Of a stretch of 64,000 bases of DNA, positions 32,995-62,520 are shown one piece after another. The stretch's first letter is position 1; every line of letters starts with the position of its first letter. The stretch is from Peromyscus leucopus. Taxonomy: Eukaryota > Chordata > Mammalia > Rodentia > Cricetidae. Where the stretch lies: contig NC_051086.1 in the NCBI RefSeq assembly GCF_004664715.2, forward strand, positions 70,113,986 through 70,177,985, given 5' to 3'. The notes beneath the pieces are model-generated. The model was given only the letters and a program-made list of their open reading frames with translations. It searched no databases and was not told the origin of the DNA. The translations under genes were made by a program, and so were the position numbers.

Positions 32995-33500
32995 GTAACA
33001 GCTCAGGACCCCCAAGGCCAAGTTCTCAGCACAAAGGAGATTTATTTGCTCCCTAAGGACAGAGGGCGGGGATAAGAGACAGACACAGGAGATAGAGGAT
33101 GAGGGAGAAGAGAAAGGAACCAGGGAAAGGGGGCAGGGGTATTTGTCCCAGAGGACAAAGGATTGCCTCTGGATAGAGAGGAGGCAGACGTGGACACAGG
33201 AAAATGGCGGTTTATAAAGGTACACGGGGGAACCTCATGTTAGGATGAGGTGTCTAACTTTAATTGGGCATGTTAATTAGGTGAGCCAAAGGGGGCTTCG
33301 GATTGCTGGGCTTCAATATGTTGATAGCTGGACCACGGTAGTCAGCCTCAGGAGGAGGGATTGGCTAAAAAGTGGAACAGACCTTGGTGGCTAGTTTTAG
33401 GAATGTAATCTAACAGTTTTCAGCAAGGCCAAGGGATTGGGAGAAGGGCAAGGCCTGCCAGAGCCATGCTCAAAGTGGCCAGAGTCCCTCCACTTAGCAT
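32995..33500 (-). mobile_element. Probable ERV LTR (antisense)
   Basis: On the minus strand the block has a TTTATAAA element (complement of about 33208-33215) and, about 170 bp further, AATAAA (complement of about 33039-33044), which is promoter then poly(A) signal order. No clear TG/CA ends or duplication were found, so boundaries are approximate and the family is unknown. Confidence 0.5.
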
Positions 33501-33699
33501 ATGTTAACATGTCTTTACGTTATGAAGGATAAAAGGGAAATTTAGCTAAGGTAAGTGTTCCCATCCATTCCACTTAGGTTGTGCATTGCACAGTTCCCAG
33601 TGTGTCACATAAGCACTGTACAATGATGGTTTCGTGTATGTGAACGCTTGAACACTGTACTGGAGGAAGAAACTGATGGTAGTTTCTGCCGACATAGAA

Positions 33700-33840
33700 A
33701 TCCAAGCCAGGCTTGTTGCTCATTCCAAATCCCACCATGTGGAAGGTTGAGGCCAGAGGATTGTGCAAGTTCAAGCCTGTCTGGGTTCCAGGCATGGTGA
33801 ACTAGAGTGAGACCCTGTTGAGAAGGGAAGGAGAGAAGGG
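33700..33840 (+). repeat. Diverged B1-like SINE
   Basis: CCAAGCCAGGCTTGTTGCTC, TGGAAGGTTGAGGCCAGAGG, ending GTGAGACCCTGTTGAGAAGG. Confidence 0.65.
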
Positions 33841-34660
33841 TATCTAGTGCCTCTAGGATAGCTACACTTCTAGAAAACTCACAGATTTAAGACCCCTACT
33901 ACTTCAGATACTGTGTGTTCAGCTGTAACATGAATTTGTATTAGGATCTTGGATAAGTTTCCCATCCATGCTAATTTCCAGTGCTGCAGCTTTGCCTACA
34001 GCATCCTGACTTCATGGCCTAGTGCGCCTCCCACAGGCTTACCATGACAGTGAGAACCACTGTATTATGAAGACACAGACAGACTTACACTCCTTTCCAG
34101 AGTGAGTTTTTATTTAGGCTCTTTGAAGGGGGTCCCTGCCGGTGTCATATAGGGAAGTGAACCGTGTGAAGAGATAAGAATGAAAACATGGTGCACATTG
34201 ACTTCACCAACCTGGATCAGACTTCTAAGAGTCTATTACCAGACAGTTCATTGTCAGCATATTTAAAACACAGTACAATTTGGGAAAAGATTTCCAGGCA
34301 ACCATCAGTCCAATTCCAGGTGCACAATAAAGCTTTAAAAACTTTGTAAAAGAGTTTCTATGTAGTCAAAGTACATGTGACCATGAGGGTGGATTCTATA
34401 GTAAAAAGACCTAGAATTTAGTGTGGTCTCTGACTGATAGTATAGAGGTCAGCAGGCCATAAAGAACTTGTGAAATCTCCCCTAAGGATGGGTAATGGTC
34501 TGGGGAAGAGTCTGGAATAACCGTTCTGGGGAATTAAGGTAAGCTCTGTCCCTTCAGATAGCAAAAACGTCACCAGATTGTTAGCAACCTCTACTCTCCG
34601 CTTTCTTGGATGGAATGGAGGTATTTGGTTTGTATCTCTTCCATTGAGGAGATACCCCTG
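33841..34660. other. PTRH2 intron, unique sequence
   Basis: About 820 bp with no exon or repeat I can name. A TTTATT at about 34111 is the only poly(A)-like signal on the minus strand and has no supporting coding sequence. Confidence 0.45.
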
Positions 34661-34663
34661 TGT

Positions 34664-35076
34664 TGTAGATGTATCCAATCGTCTTTTTAAAATAAAAAAC
34701 ACAGAGCCAATGTAAAAGAGAGAAAGCCGAGAGGTCAGAGCTCAGAGATAAAATCTTACCTCCTGCAGTGCTCCTAACTTCCCCGAGAGCGAGCTACTTC
34801 CTGTTTGTCTGTGTTTAAATAGTCTTTTTGTTCTGCCTTCTCATTGGTTCTAAACCCAACCACATGACTGCCTCATCACTGCCTGTAAGTACCGCCCTCC
34901 AGGTCTTAAAGGCATATGTCTCCAATACTGGCTGTATCCCTGAACACACAGAAATCTACCTAGCTCTTCTAACCATCACACTCTTGCTATGGCTTTAATA
35001 GCTCTGACCCCATGGCAACTTTATTTATTAACATAAAATTAAAATTACATTTCAGTACAAATAAAATATCACCATA
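34664..35076 (-). mobile_element. Solo LTR with exact 6-bp target duplication
   Basis: 413 bp flanked by CTGTGT at 34658-34663 and again at 35077-35082. Read on the minus strand it starts TATGGTGATATTTT (canonical TG changed to TA) and ends GGATACATCTACA. It holds an AATAAATAAAG tract near the start, a TATTTAAACA promoter-like site in the middle and the R-U5 end shared with 16308-16462. No internal retroviral sequence is present. Confidence 0.88.
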
Positions 35077-35234
35077 CTGTGTGATTAACATTCCTGGTTC
35101 TCTTAGTGTTTCTCTGTGAATACAAGGACCTCTGACCCCAATAGTTCTTTAGGCATATTGGCCAAGACATTTGCTTTTCCCACAGGATTTAAGGAAGACT
35201 AAATAGTAGGGCTTTTAACTGAAAAGATTCTGCT

Positions 35235-35350
35235 GCCTGCCAGGCGGTGGTGGCGCATGCCTTTAATCCCAGCACTCGGGAGGCAGAATTTACACAGAGA
35301 AACCCTGTCTCGGAAAAACCAAAAAAAAAAAAAAAAAAAAAAAAAAAAGA
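35235..35350 (+). repeat. B1 SINE, internally deleted, long A-tail
   Basis: GCCAGGCGGTGGTGGCGCAT through GGAGGCAGAATTTACACAGA (about 60 bp missing), then an A-tail of about 27 bases. It lies about 230 bp upstream of the PTRH2 coding exon. Confidence 0.93.
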
Positions 35351-35566
35351 TTCTGCTGATCATTCAAAATTGCCACAACTATTTCTTGGGGGGTCTTTCA
35401 GTCGTCTAGTACTTGGGGTGGATGGAAGCAGGGTCTATGCATAAGATCCACAATCTATCTTGCCTTCCTCTGTGTGGCTCTAAAACACTGCTTGCTGCTT
35501 GTAGGTGGTTTATCTGAATAGCTTGAAGCCCCAGTTCTAGATAACAACTTCTCTCTTTTCCCTTAG

Positions 35567-35587
35567 GTACTCTCCAAGTTCTTGGTT
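35567..35587 (+). other. PTRH2: PTRH2 exon 2, upstream in-frame segment without ATG
   Basis: After the acceptor CCCTTAG, the exon reads in frame as V-L-S-K-F-L-V, directly before ATG at 35588. In human and mouse, by memory, the annotated protein starts with Met seven codons upstream of this ATG (MPSKSLV in human, MLSKFLT in mouse). Here the equivalent codon is GTA. Confidence 0.75.
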
Positions 35588-36112
35588 ATGGAGTATTTGG
35601 CTCATCCTGGTACACTCAGCTTGGCTGCTGGAGTTGCTTGTGGCATGTGCCTGGGCTGGGGCCTCCGGGGCCACCTTAGGATGTTCCCCCAGAACTCAAC
35701 AAGTGAGACAAATAGAGACACAGAGACAGGAACCGAAGGAAGCATCTTGGGAGAGAGTGGAGAGTACAAGTTGATACTTGTGGTTCGAACTGACCTAAAG
35801 ATGGGAAAAGGGAAGGTCGCTGCCCAGTGTTCACATGCTGCTGTTTCTGCCTATAAGCAGACTCAAAGGAGAAACCCTCAAGTGCTCAAAGAGTGGGAGG
35901 ACTGTGGCCAGCCCAAAGTGGTGGTCAAAGCCCCAGATGAAGACACCCTCATTGAATTACTGACCCATGCAAAGATGTTGGGACTGACTGTAAGTTTAAT
36001 CCAAGATGCTGGACGTACTCAGATTGAACCGGGTTCTCGAACTGTCCTGGGAATTGGGCCAGGACCAGTAGAACTAATTGATGAAGTTACTGGCCACCTA
36101 AAACTTTACTAG
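35588..36112 (+). CDS. PTRH2: PTRH2, peptidyl-tRNA hydrolase 2 (Bit1), complete coding exon
   Basis: PTRH2 (Bit1) cleaves peptidyl-tRNA and is anchored in the mitochondrial outer membrane; released Bit1 promotes anoikis with AES/TLE. The 174-residue product starts [10 protein letters not shown]. Residues about 9-30 ([18 protein letters not shown]) form the hydrophobic anchor/targeting segment. A polar, Thr/Glu-rich linker spans about 31-58. The PTH2 domain covers about 59-174, with the family blocks [15 protein letters not shown] (71-85), [22 protein letters not shown] (136-146) and GIGPGP (155-160), ending HLKLY. The whole CDS lies in one exon, in frame and unbroken. I chose ATG 35588 because no upstream in-frame ATG exists; TTG at 35582 is open but non-standard. 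Human PTRH2 is 179 residues, so this form is slightly short at the N-terminus. Residue 105 is Asp, where I remember Tyr in human and mouse. Confidence 0.96.
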   Translation: MEYLAHPGTLSLAAGVACGMCLGWGLRGHLRMFPQNSTSETNRDTETGTEGSILGESGEYKLILVVRTDLKMGKGKVAAQCSHAAVSAYKQTQRRNPQVLKEWEDCGQPKVVVKAPDEDTLIELLTHAKMLGLTVSLIQDAGRTQIEPGSRTVLGIGPGPVELIDEVTGHLKLY

Positions 36113-36164
36113 ATGAGCTTTTGTGCGATGTGATTCTGTCTGAAAACTGAAGCTTGTCAGTAAC

Positions 36165-36170
36165 AATAAA
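36165..36170 (+). terminator. PTRH2: PTRH2 poly(A) signal
   Basis: AATAAA lies 53 bp after the stop codon, giving a very short 3' UTR with cleavage expected near 36185-36195. The following TTTTTGCCCC and TGTTCCCATGTTC are mildly U-rich. Confidence 0.8.
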
Positions 36171-36254
36171 AACTTAATTTTTGCCCCACTTTAAAATCTG
36201 TTCCCATGTTCTATCGTGTTCTGGACCATTAATATCTTGAGCTTAAAATATTTT

Positions 36255-36445
36255 TGAAGGGCTAGAGAGATACTTGCAGAGGACTCTGGTTCAGTTCCGT
36301 TATCTAGATGGCAGTTCACAACCATCCCTAACTCCAATTCCACAGGACCCAACACCCTCTCCTCATCTCCTCCACCACTAGGCACACAAGGTGTACATAT
36401 ATTCATACAGGCAAAACCACCATACACATAAATCTAAAGAATAAA
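36255..36445 (+). repeat. B2 SINE (diverged)
   Basis: GGGCTAGAGAGATACTTGCA, TGGTTCAGTTCCGTTATCTA, and a 3' end CAAAACCACCATACACATAA. It starts about 70 bp after the PTRH2 cleavage region. Confidence 0.82.
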
Positions 36446-36585
36446 CGTAAGCCTTTAAATCACAGCACTTGGGGAGGCAGAGGCAGCAGATAGATCTCTG
36501 AGACCAGGCTGGTCTACAGAGTGAGTTCCAGGACAGCCAAGGTAGAGATAGAAACCCTTCTCAAAAAATAAAAAATAAAAATATT
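36446..36585 (+). repeat. B1 SINE
   Basis: AAGCCTTTAAATCACAGCAC start (head lost), ending ACCCTTCTCAAAAAATAAAA. Confidence 0.83.
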
Positions 36586-37170
36586 TTTTAAATGTTCTGG
36601 AGTGATAGGTGCTGAAACAGTCTGATGTTGGGTAAAAAGGAAGCCATGTTTCCCATGTATAATTCGGCCTCTGTGTGTTGATTACTCTTCAATCAAACCA
36701 TGCTGCTATCCTTGGCCTTTTTGAGGAGCTGATTCAAGAAGTCATATTGCAGTTTTTCCTAGATAATCTTTAACAGACCATTGCATAGACCCACTGTGCA
36801 ATAATAATTAAGATTTTTAACTACCGGATGTTTTGGAGATGGCATTTCTGAACCCATGGCATTTCTCCTGCCTTGACCTCCCACATGCTGGGATTGAAAG
36901 CAAGCAGCATCATATACCCAGTTGATTTCTATTTCAGAGTTGAAATTTTATGACCTATGTAGCATTTTGATGCTTTTTTCTGACCCACTTGGGCTAAAGG
37001 TACTTATTTCACAGTGGTTCTAATTCATAAGCTTTAAAAATTCATTTACTTCAATGGTGAAAGCAGTATGTTGTGAACTTGATGGACTTTGAAAGTGAAA
37101 ATGTGAGAAGGAATTTATGGCAACTAAAGGACTGTAGTTGTACCCAATCTCTCCTGAAAATATTAGGAAC
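36586..37170. other. Intergenic DNA between PTRH2 and CLTC
   Basis: Mostly unique. A short reverse B1 remnant is visible at about 36860-36910 (CTGCCTTGACCTCCCACATG, GGGATTGAAAGC). Confidence 0.45.
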
Positions 37171-37189
37171 TAAATAATTTTATTACTTA

Positions 37190-37326
37190 GGGGCACATTT
37201 TCTCACTGTGTATCCCTGACTAACTTGGAACTATGTAGAACCAGGCTTTTCTTGAATTCAGAAGTCCTCCTGCCTTTCTCCCAATGCTGTGGGATTAAAG
37301 CCTTGCACCAGCATGCTTGGCTACAT
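37190..37326 (-). repeat. B1-like SINE (diverged)
   Basis: CACTGTGTATCCCTGACTAA and GTGGGATTAAAGCCTTGCAC, in reverse orientation. Confidence 0.72.
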
Positions 37327-37909
37327 AAAGCTTTCTTGACAGTCTTGCTAGAATCCATTTTTCTTGACAGCTCCAGAAGATTGACAGTGACTTCTAAATT
37401 CATCATATTCTTTAAAACTGTGATGTTGAGTATAAGGTCATAAGTAGAAACTAGGCAGAAAGATTAAACTGTAGGCAGTCTCTAAGTTACGGTGCTTGGT
37501 GCATTATTATCACACAGAAGCAGAGTTGGTACAGGAGCAGTCAACACTGAATGATGCCACAGTAGCAACAGTTTCTAAACGGAATGTTTATACAGGAGTC
37601 AAAAGTGATGCAACCACATGTAACTGAGTTGAACTCAATCTTAAATATTAAATACATGGTTATGACTCCACACTGACAGACTGCTTTCCCAGCAGGATGG
37701 CTGGGGTAGCTGATTCAAAGACCTGTAATAAGCCAGGGCTTACCTACAAGGACAGTGAAAAATGTTCTGGTAACAAATCACAGTATTTGTTCACCTGTTC
37801 TTGGTATGTATTTCATAGGCACTTAACAAGTAGTCCTCACATCATACTCTGCAGAGCCCAAGGCGTCTGTGTAACTGTTTCTATTAACTTGAATGAAAGG
37901 CACTTTCTT

Positions 37910-38225
37910 TTCTCTAGTGTGTTACCACTGATGATCTCTCTGAACAAGTAGCCATTATAGCCTTCACATCCCACATCCATAGTAAAGCTTCACTTGTCCT
38001 GATGAAGTAGTTAACTAAAGGCTGCAAGATAGAGGGAGTATTTTCAGGAAGTCCTCCCTGGTAGGTTGCCCAAGATGGTCCAACATACAGTTGTATAATG
38101 TCAGCACTGATTGGACTCAGTGCATTGTTATGACAAAGATTAACTTGGGAGTAAGATGAGTGGGGGAGGGGTGCTAGGATCACAGTACATTGTATACATG
38201 GATGAAATTTGCAATAAAACCAATT
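37910..38225 (+). repeat. Probable old L1 3'-end fragment
   Basis: Ends GGATCACAGTACATTGTATACATGG-like sequence and GAAATTTGCAATAAAACC, recalling rodent L1/Lx 3' UTR ends. The upstream part is diverged, so start and family are uncertain. Confidence 0.45.
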
Positions 38226-38349
38226 AAAAGCATTTTTTAACCATAACTATTTGTGTTAATGTCTGGTTGTCTAAAAGGCTAGTGTGTATTGTCACTTATT
38301 TGTGAACTCTATTTCATGGAACATTTTTAATTTTATAAGAGCTGAAATG

Positions 38350-38645
38350 AGAAGCTGGGTGGGGAGATGGCTCTGTGGTTAAAGTCTTACAGAAAACCCA
38401 TGTTTGGTTTCTGCCTCACAACTACCTGTTTCAGAGGATCCAAAACCCGTTTGTGGCCTCCATGGGCACCCACGCTCAAGTTAACATACCTACATAGACA
38501 AGCACACATATGTACAATTAAAACTTTACGCACATAAACTTAGGGCTATTGAGTTGGCTCAGTTGGCACCTGAGTTTGGTCCCTGGAACCCACATAAATA
38601 CTATGGCACTGTGCCTACACTGACAATAAATACACATTAAAAAAC
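38350..38645 (+). repeat. Two diverged B2-type SINEs
   Basis: 38355-38525 has GGGGAGATGGCTCTGTGGTT and CCTGTTTCAGAGGATCCAAA. 38545-38645 has TTGAGTTGGCTCAGTTGGCA and a short end. Confidence 0.72.
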
Positions 38646-38659
38646 CAACTAACACTGAA

Positions 38660-38785
38660 ACTAGCCAGGTGTGGTGGCTCATTCCTGTAATCCAAGCACT
38701 TTGAAGGCTGAGACCAGAGGATATCTGCAAGTTCCAGGTTAGCTCTTGTCTCTAGAACAAGACAAAAAGGGACTATAATTGCCCC
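38660..38785 (+). repeat. B1-like SINE (diverged)
   Basis: GCCAGGTGTGGTGGCTCATT, CCTGTAATCCAAGCACTTTG and CTTGTCTCTAGAACAAGACA. Confidence 0.8.
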
Positions 38786-38984
38786 CAAACCCAAGTGTGC
38801 GGCAGACATTTCCTCAAAAACTAAATGCACCAGCCACTTGAAGAAAAACAACTGGGAGAAGTTTGGAGAACTTTCTCAGCCTGTCCCCGAGCTTTCCCCA
38901 CACATCAGTTTTGGGGCTGCAGCACTTACCATGTACAGGGTGCTGGAACTGAACCACAACAGTCCAAAAGAAGGAAGCCCAACC

Positions 38985-39045
38985 ATCTTTACAGTGCAGG
39001 GATCGCACCTTGGGCCTCACAGGCTAGGCAAGCGCTCCTTGGTTC
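38985..39045 (-). repeat. ID-like SINE fragment
   Basis: GGGATCGCACCTTGGGCCTC and GGCTAGGCAAGCGCTCCTTG are the complement of an ID-type core. Confidence 0.5.
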
Positions 39046-39484
39046 CACATAGCAAATGCATGTTTTCTGTATCAGTATACGAAGTGTTTTTCACTGTCAC
39101 TGACAGAAATGACCAACTAAACTCCAGTAGTCTGGCAGACAGAGTGAGATGGCTGCACTAGAAAAAGACCAAGAAATGCTGCTTTCTGATGCACTAATAT
39201 GGCTGGGATTAAACAGTCGTTAACCACTGGCACAGATTTGTTCATACAGTGGCTATTTTTATGAATTTCCCATTAGTCTCCCTCCCCCATTTCCTCCTAG
39301 TTCAACAACATTTAGAGTAACAACTATTGGGCAGTTTTCAGTTTCTCTGTCTAGAACCTACCCCAGTGATAAACTCAGAGTAATGTTAGTAAAGACACCC
39401 TGTGTAAAACAGTTTACTACCGCTGATCTACCACCCATCATGGTGCACACATCACAGCCCAGTCCTTGGCTGGCCATTTTGATT

Positions 39485-39790
39485 TGAGGATAACCTGACA
39501 GGTGGCGCATACTTATAATCCCCACATGCAGGAGGCTGAGAAAAAAAGGATCTCAAGTTCAAGGAAGGCCAGCCTGGACTATGTATGGAGACCCTGAATC
39601 AAAAAACCAATAGGCTAGAGAGAATTTACAACAATCAAGAGCCACGTTCAGTTCCCAGCATTCACATGGTGACTCACAACGACTGATGTTCCAGGGGCTC
39701 CAATGCCCTCTTCTGGTCTCCTTGATCATCAGGCACGGATATGATACACAAACATACATGAAGGCAAAACACCCATACACATAAAATAAT
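39485..39790 (+). repeat. B1-like SINE followed by B2 SINE
   Basis: 39490-39605 is a diverged B1-like copy (CTTATAATCCCCACATGCAG). 39606-39790 is a B2 with GTTCAGTTCCCAGCATTCAC and CTCCAATGCCCTCTTCTGGT, ending CACCCATACACATAAAATAA. Confidence 0.8.
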
Positions 39791-40004
39791 CTGCCTAGTA
39801 ATTCTGAAAAGCACTTGGTATGCAGAGAAGAAAACAATCAGCAGCCTGCCTACTAGCTGGCACATCACCAAGGTTTGTTTTTTGTGTTGCCCAATATGGA
39901 TGGTTTCATTGGCAACTTGGCATCACAGGACAACAATACATGATTAAAACAGTTAATTTTTGTTGGGGGAAATAATCCTCAATGAAACAGTAAGAAAATT
40001 CAGT

Positions 40005-40172
40005 AGGGATGGAGCATGACTCTGTTTAAGACTGCTCTTACAGAGGACCAAGGTTTAATTCCTAGCATCCACAGGCTCAGAGGATCTGAGTCCCTCTTCT
40101 GGCTTCTGAGAGCACTGTATGCACGTGGTACACAGACATACATATAGGCAAAACACCCATACACATAAAATA
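40005..40172 (+). repeat. B2 SINE
   Basis: AGACTGCTCTTACAGAGGAC, TTAATTCCTAGCATCCACAG, and an end CACCCATACACATAAAATAA like that at 39770-39788. It marks the edge of the SINE-rich intergenic zone. Confidence 0.85.
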
Positions 40173-40589
40173 AGTTGGGTATTTAAAATTGCTTCTATTA
40201 AGGAAAGGAAAAGACAGCATCATTCTACAAGTACAGGAAAAGTCAAGAACAAATGATATATCTTTTGATTCCTTGTGATGAGGGGTAGGTAGAAATCTTG
40301 GAACACAGTGTAGCTTTGGCCTGAATAGCCCACATTTTCACTATGACAAACCAAAATGACTTTCACATTAATACTAATTTGCTATGGGTGTGTTTTAAGT
40401 TTTTCTAAAAAAATATTTTTGTGAAGCTTAGGTTATTTGCCTGAGAGTTATAAGAGCAACATAAGCTAGGCAGTAAGCTATGTAACTAGAGAATCAAGTC
40501 CTAATGAAATAAATTCAATATTCTTAGCCATGGCAAAAGATTTACATTTAGTGCCCTTTAAGCTCATGATAAGAAATGCCATGCTAACT

Positions 40590-41800
40590 ACTTTAAAAAA
40601 TACATCTTTATTTCAAGTTCATGTAACATGATTCAGTTAGGTGAAATACTTAAAAACCTTGATGCCACTTGATTCAAATACTGGAAACATGAGACGAAGC
40701 ACACTATTTAATTAAGTAACTGCTTTTAAGACTGCTGCATATACTTTCTAAACTATAGGCATGCAAGTGACATAATGCATGTCTTTTTCATAATTTCCCT
40801 CTTTGCTTCCCTGTAATGCTCTAGCAGTATCCAGTATGAAACTATGAAAACCACCATTCTTCTGGTTTGAGATGTATTTAATTAAAACTGCAATTCTACA
40901 TGTTATTTCCACAGTCCAGTAATTTATTTTAAATTGGAGTAATTTCAAATTCCACAAACAAAACTGAAGAACAACAATATTTTGTTTGAATTCTCTCTTC
41001 TGTACACTCAGTGATCTAAAACACCACAATATCCAACATACACAAACCTCAGGGAAGGGTTAGTAAATACACACGTGTGGAATCATGGTGCTCTTTGTTC
41101 CTGAATGGAATGGTCCCACAGAAAAAGCACAGGATACAGCACAACATGAGGGCACCTGTTACACATGAAGTGAGCAAAACACACTAGCATTTTCTATATG
41201 CGCAATGGGGAAACCTGCATAGGTTAAAGGGCCTTTTATGCTCATTTAAAGATCAGGCAAGTTGTCTGTATGCATTTTTCAAATAATTTGGAGAGTGCTA
41301 TGATCCAATGTAGAATATGATGATTAGTGTTGTCTTTGTTGGCATCGACAGTCTTGCATGGTCACATACCAATTCTTTCACTTTAGCTTTTCTTTGAATA
41401 AAAGAGATTTAAATGCATTTAGACAATACATATTGAAAGCTGTTTACATACACTAAATTTAAGAGATTCAGTATTAGAGTTTCTTTGTTTCTTTAAACAC
41501 TACAGAGTGCAAATCAAGTTCTTCACAACAGATTGAATAGTAAGCAGTTCTTCAAAGAATGAGGGGGAGAAAAAAGCCCACATGAATACTATTCCCCTTT
41601 GAAAGAAGTTCTAACGGATGCGGAATGTGAAAATAAGGTTTTAACATAGGCGATCCAAGTCTATAGTTAGAAACAAAAAAGTAGTCCTTCATGAAATAAA
41701 GGTTACAAGAACACGGTGCCTGTTTCCCCGTTTATTAAATGAGAAGTGGGTAGACGATGCTTCAGTATGAAAATAGGAGACTACAGGATCAGCTTCCATC
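40590..41800 (-). other. CLTC: CLTC 3' UTR (end approximate)
   Basis: Follows the stop codon TGA at 41803-41801 on the minus strand. It is AT-rich with no SINE, in contrast to the intergenic DNA to its left, which fits a transcribed and constrained UTR. The end depends on which poly(A) signal is used. Confidence 0.55.
40607..40612 (-). terminator. CLTC: Probable CLTC poly(A) signal
   Basis: AATAAA on the minus strand (complement of TTTATT), about 1.19 kb after the CLTC stop, at the end of a SINE-free AT-rich stretch. Other minus-strand AATAAA motifs lie at 40923-40928 and 41731-41736, so alternative ends are possible. I prefer the distal one because unique sequence continues to it. Confidence 0.5.
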
Positions 41801-60249
<18,449 letters not shown>

Positions 60250-61345
60250 TTAAGTAAAATATGAGAATCCTTTCTGTGCTGATGGGAGAGGTTTATACAA
60301 ACTTTCCCCTGCTGTTAAAAGAAAGAAATGACCCCCAGAGCTGAGTGTACATCTCCCCATTTCAATATAGTTTATTAAGCAAAGCTTAGGTTCACAAGCA
60401 AAACATCAAGCCCTCCCCACACATCCTTAATAAAAAACTTAACAAATCAAGATTTGTGAGCCACCAGCAGAGGCACACAGGTTTGAAAATCACTACATTG
60501 GAACTTTCATTAATACTAAACAGTTCAGCTGAATTTGGCAGTTGATTTAGTAACTATCCTCACATCGGTGGCACAAATGCTCACATTTGTTTCAAACTAA
60601 TGATTTATTTTCTAGTCCTCCCCCAAATCAAGCGATACACTCAGGCTCTAACAATCTACTATAATTAAGTCTACAAAGAGCACTGTGATAATGGCCATGA
60701 ATTAAACACAACAAAGAATTTAAAGAAAAGACATCTTTAAATTGCCAACTGCTTCACCATTACAAAGACGAAGCTACAGTCCGACTTAGAGACTGACAGA
60801 GACGTTATAGACAGGTAAGGGTAAGACCTGCGTGGGGCAGTTACCTGATACATGTCCTGTTATATTCCACAGACATAAGGTACAGCACAAAAAACAACAG
60901 TTTCCATCAGGAATTCATTTATACACAGTGATACATCCCTCAATAAATGATTCCTCTAAGAGACAACTAAGGAAACAGAAACTAAGCAGGATAGAACTTT
61001 CCCCAATGGTAGCCACTTCTTTTTAAGGTTAGAATAAAATAGTTCTTTTGTCCTTGTTTCTGTTTTTTTCCTTTTCTTTTATCCTCCAGTATTGAGGATT
61101 AGGCTAGAAAAGTGTTCTACCACTGAGCAACATCCCCAGACCATAAAATGGTTCTTAAGATTAGGCTCTAGCTCGCCAATTATAAGATTAATCCATGAAA
61201 GGTTCAGAAAATACCAAGAAAATTTTGTGAGCTAAGCTAAATTGAAAAAATAAAAATGGCTATAAATTTGAAGTTGAAGTTCAACTGCAGGTTGTTCACT
61301 TTAAGGGAAGACAATGTATGAATATTTATTTCAAAAATTGAAAAC

Positions 61346-61540
61346 ATGGGCTGGAGAACTGGCTCAGAGGTTAAGAGCACTGGCTGCTCTTCCAGAGGTC
61401 CTGAGTTCAATTCCCAGCAACCACATGGTGGCTCACAACCATCTATAACGAGATCTGGTGCCCTCTTCTGGCCTGTAGGGACACATGCAGGCAGAACACT
61501 GTATACATAATAAATAAACCTTAAAAAAAAAAAAATGAAA
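61346..61540 (+). repeat. B2 SINE (young, near full length)
   Basis: GGGCTGGAGAACTGGCTCAG, GTTAAGAGCACTGGCTGCTC, ATCTGGTGCCCTCTTCTGGC, and an end ACACTGTATACATAATAAAT with an A-tail of about 13. Confidence 0.96.
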
Positions 61541-61804
61541 ACACTACTAATGCTGCATCAATCATTTCTAGAAAGGATGTGTCTGCTTCTACAAATGCAA
61601 AGTTTCCAGGACAATTTTCTCTCCTAAATAAACATTAAAAAACTCAGTGTATCACACGAATCTTCTGTGCACAGAAAATATAAGCTTCATCACTTTGTGG
61701 AAAAACATACAAGCAGATCACTTAGCAATTTCATTCTTGACAAGAACTGTATTTTCTTATTTGTCTAAACCTGCACAACATGCATAAAACTAATGCTATA
61801 CATT

Positions 61805-61997
61805 TCTAAATGTTTTATTTTTAATTATGTGTATAGTGATGTGCACATGGATGTAAGGGCCCACAAAAGCATTGGATGCCCCTGGAGTTGCAGGCAGTTT
61901 GTGAGCAATCCAACACACGGATACTGGGAACTGAATTTGAGTCCTCTGGAAGAGCAGCAAGCACTGTTCACTGATGAGCCATCTTTCCAGCCCCATG
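61805..61997 (-). repeat. B2 SINE
   Basis: Reverse B2: CCCTGGAGTTGCAGGCAGTT, GAATTTGAGTCCTCTGGAAG, TGATGAGCCATCTTTCCAGC. Confidence 0.92.
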
Positions 61998-62369
61998 CTA
62001 TCTATACATTTTCAACTATTTTCTAAGCTATCAACCATTATTCTTGTTAGCAACCATTTTAAGACAAAAACTGGAATTGTGAAAATACATGTAGAGGTTT
62101 TCTACAACACAAATTTAACAACTATTTCTTGAGTACTTATGTATCAGGCTCTAAAGTAAACAGTCCTGTGTGTCTCAAGGAAACTGCCTCAGAGTGAGAA
62201 GAGACATGTTTCCTTCACAGCAGAGGGTACTACAGTGAAAATGAAGCAGGACAAGAGGAGGAACTGGGTACAGACATTCTACTGTTTGCCTATGTAATGT
62301 GGAGACAGAGGACTTCAGGGGTCATTCCTGAGGAATACTAGTCATCCTATTCAAGCCAGTCTTTTCATT

Positions 62370-62520
62370 GGTTTGGAACTCACCAAGGGATCTACCTTGC
62401 CAAGGGTTACAAGCATAAGGCACCACATCCAACATTTTCACTTGGGTTTGGGCTCTAACTCAGGCCCTCATGCTTGTATGGCAAGCAACTTACTGACTGA
62501 GCTAGTTCCCTAGCTCTAGT
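62370..62520 (-). repeat. B1-like and ID-like fragments
   Basis: TTGGAACTCACCAAGGGATC and ATAAGGCACCACATCCAAC look like a decayed reverse B1. CTTGTATGGCAAGCAACTTA and GAGCTAGTTCCCTAGC look like a reverse ID core. Confidence 0.5.

Larger units (their letters stand above)
24008..35566 (+). other. PTRH2: PTRH2 intron 1
   Basis: Runs from donor GTAAGT to acceptor TTTTCCCTTAG (35556-35566), 11.6 kb. It is packed with SINEs, an L1 end, several LTRs and a hAT element, listed separately. No additional exon was recognised. Confidence 0.8.

Noticed and set aside
37697..38183. Possible processed pseudogene near 37.7-38.2 kb
   Set aside because: Some in-frame peptide-like stretches occur, but no known protein was recognised and the 3' end looks like an old L1 tail.
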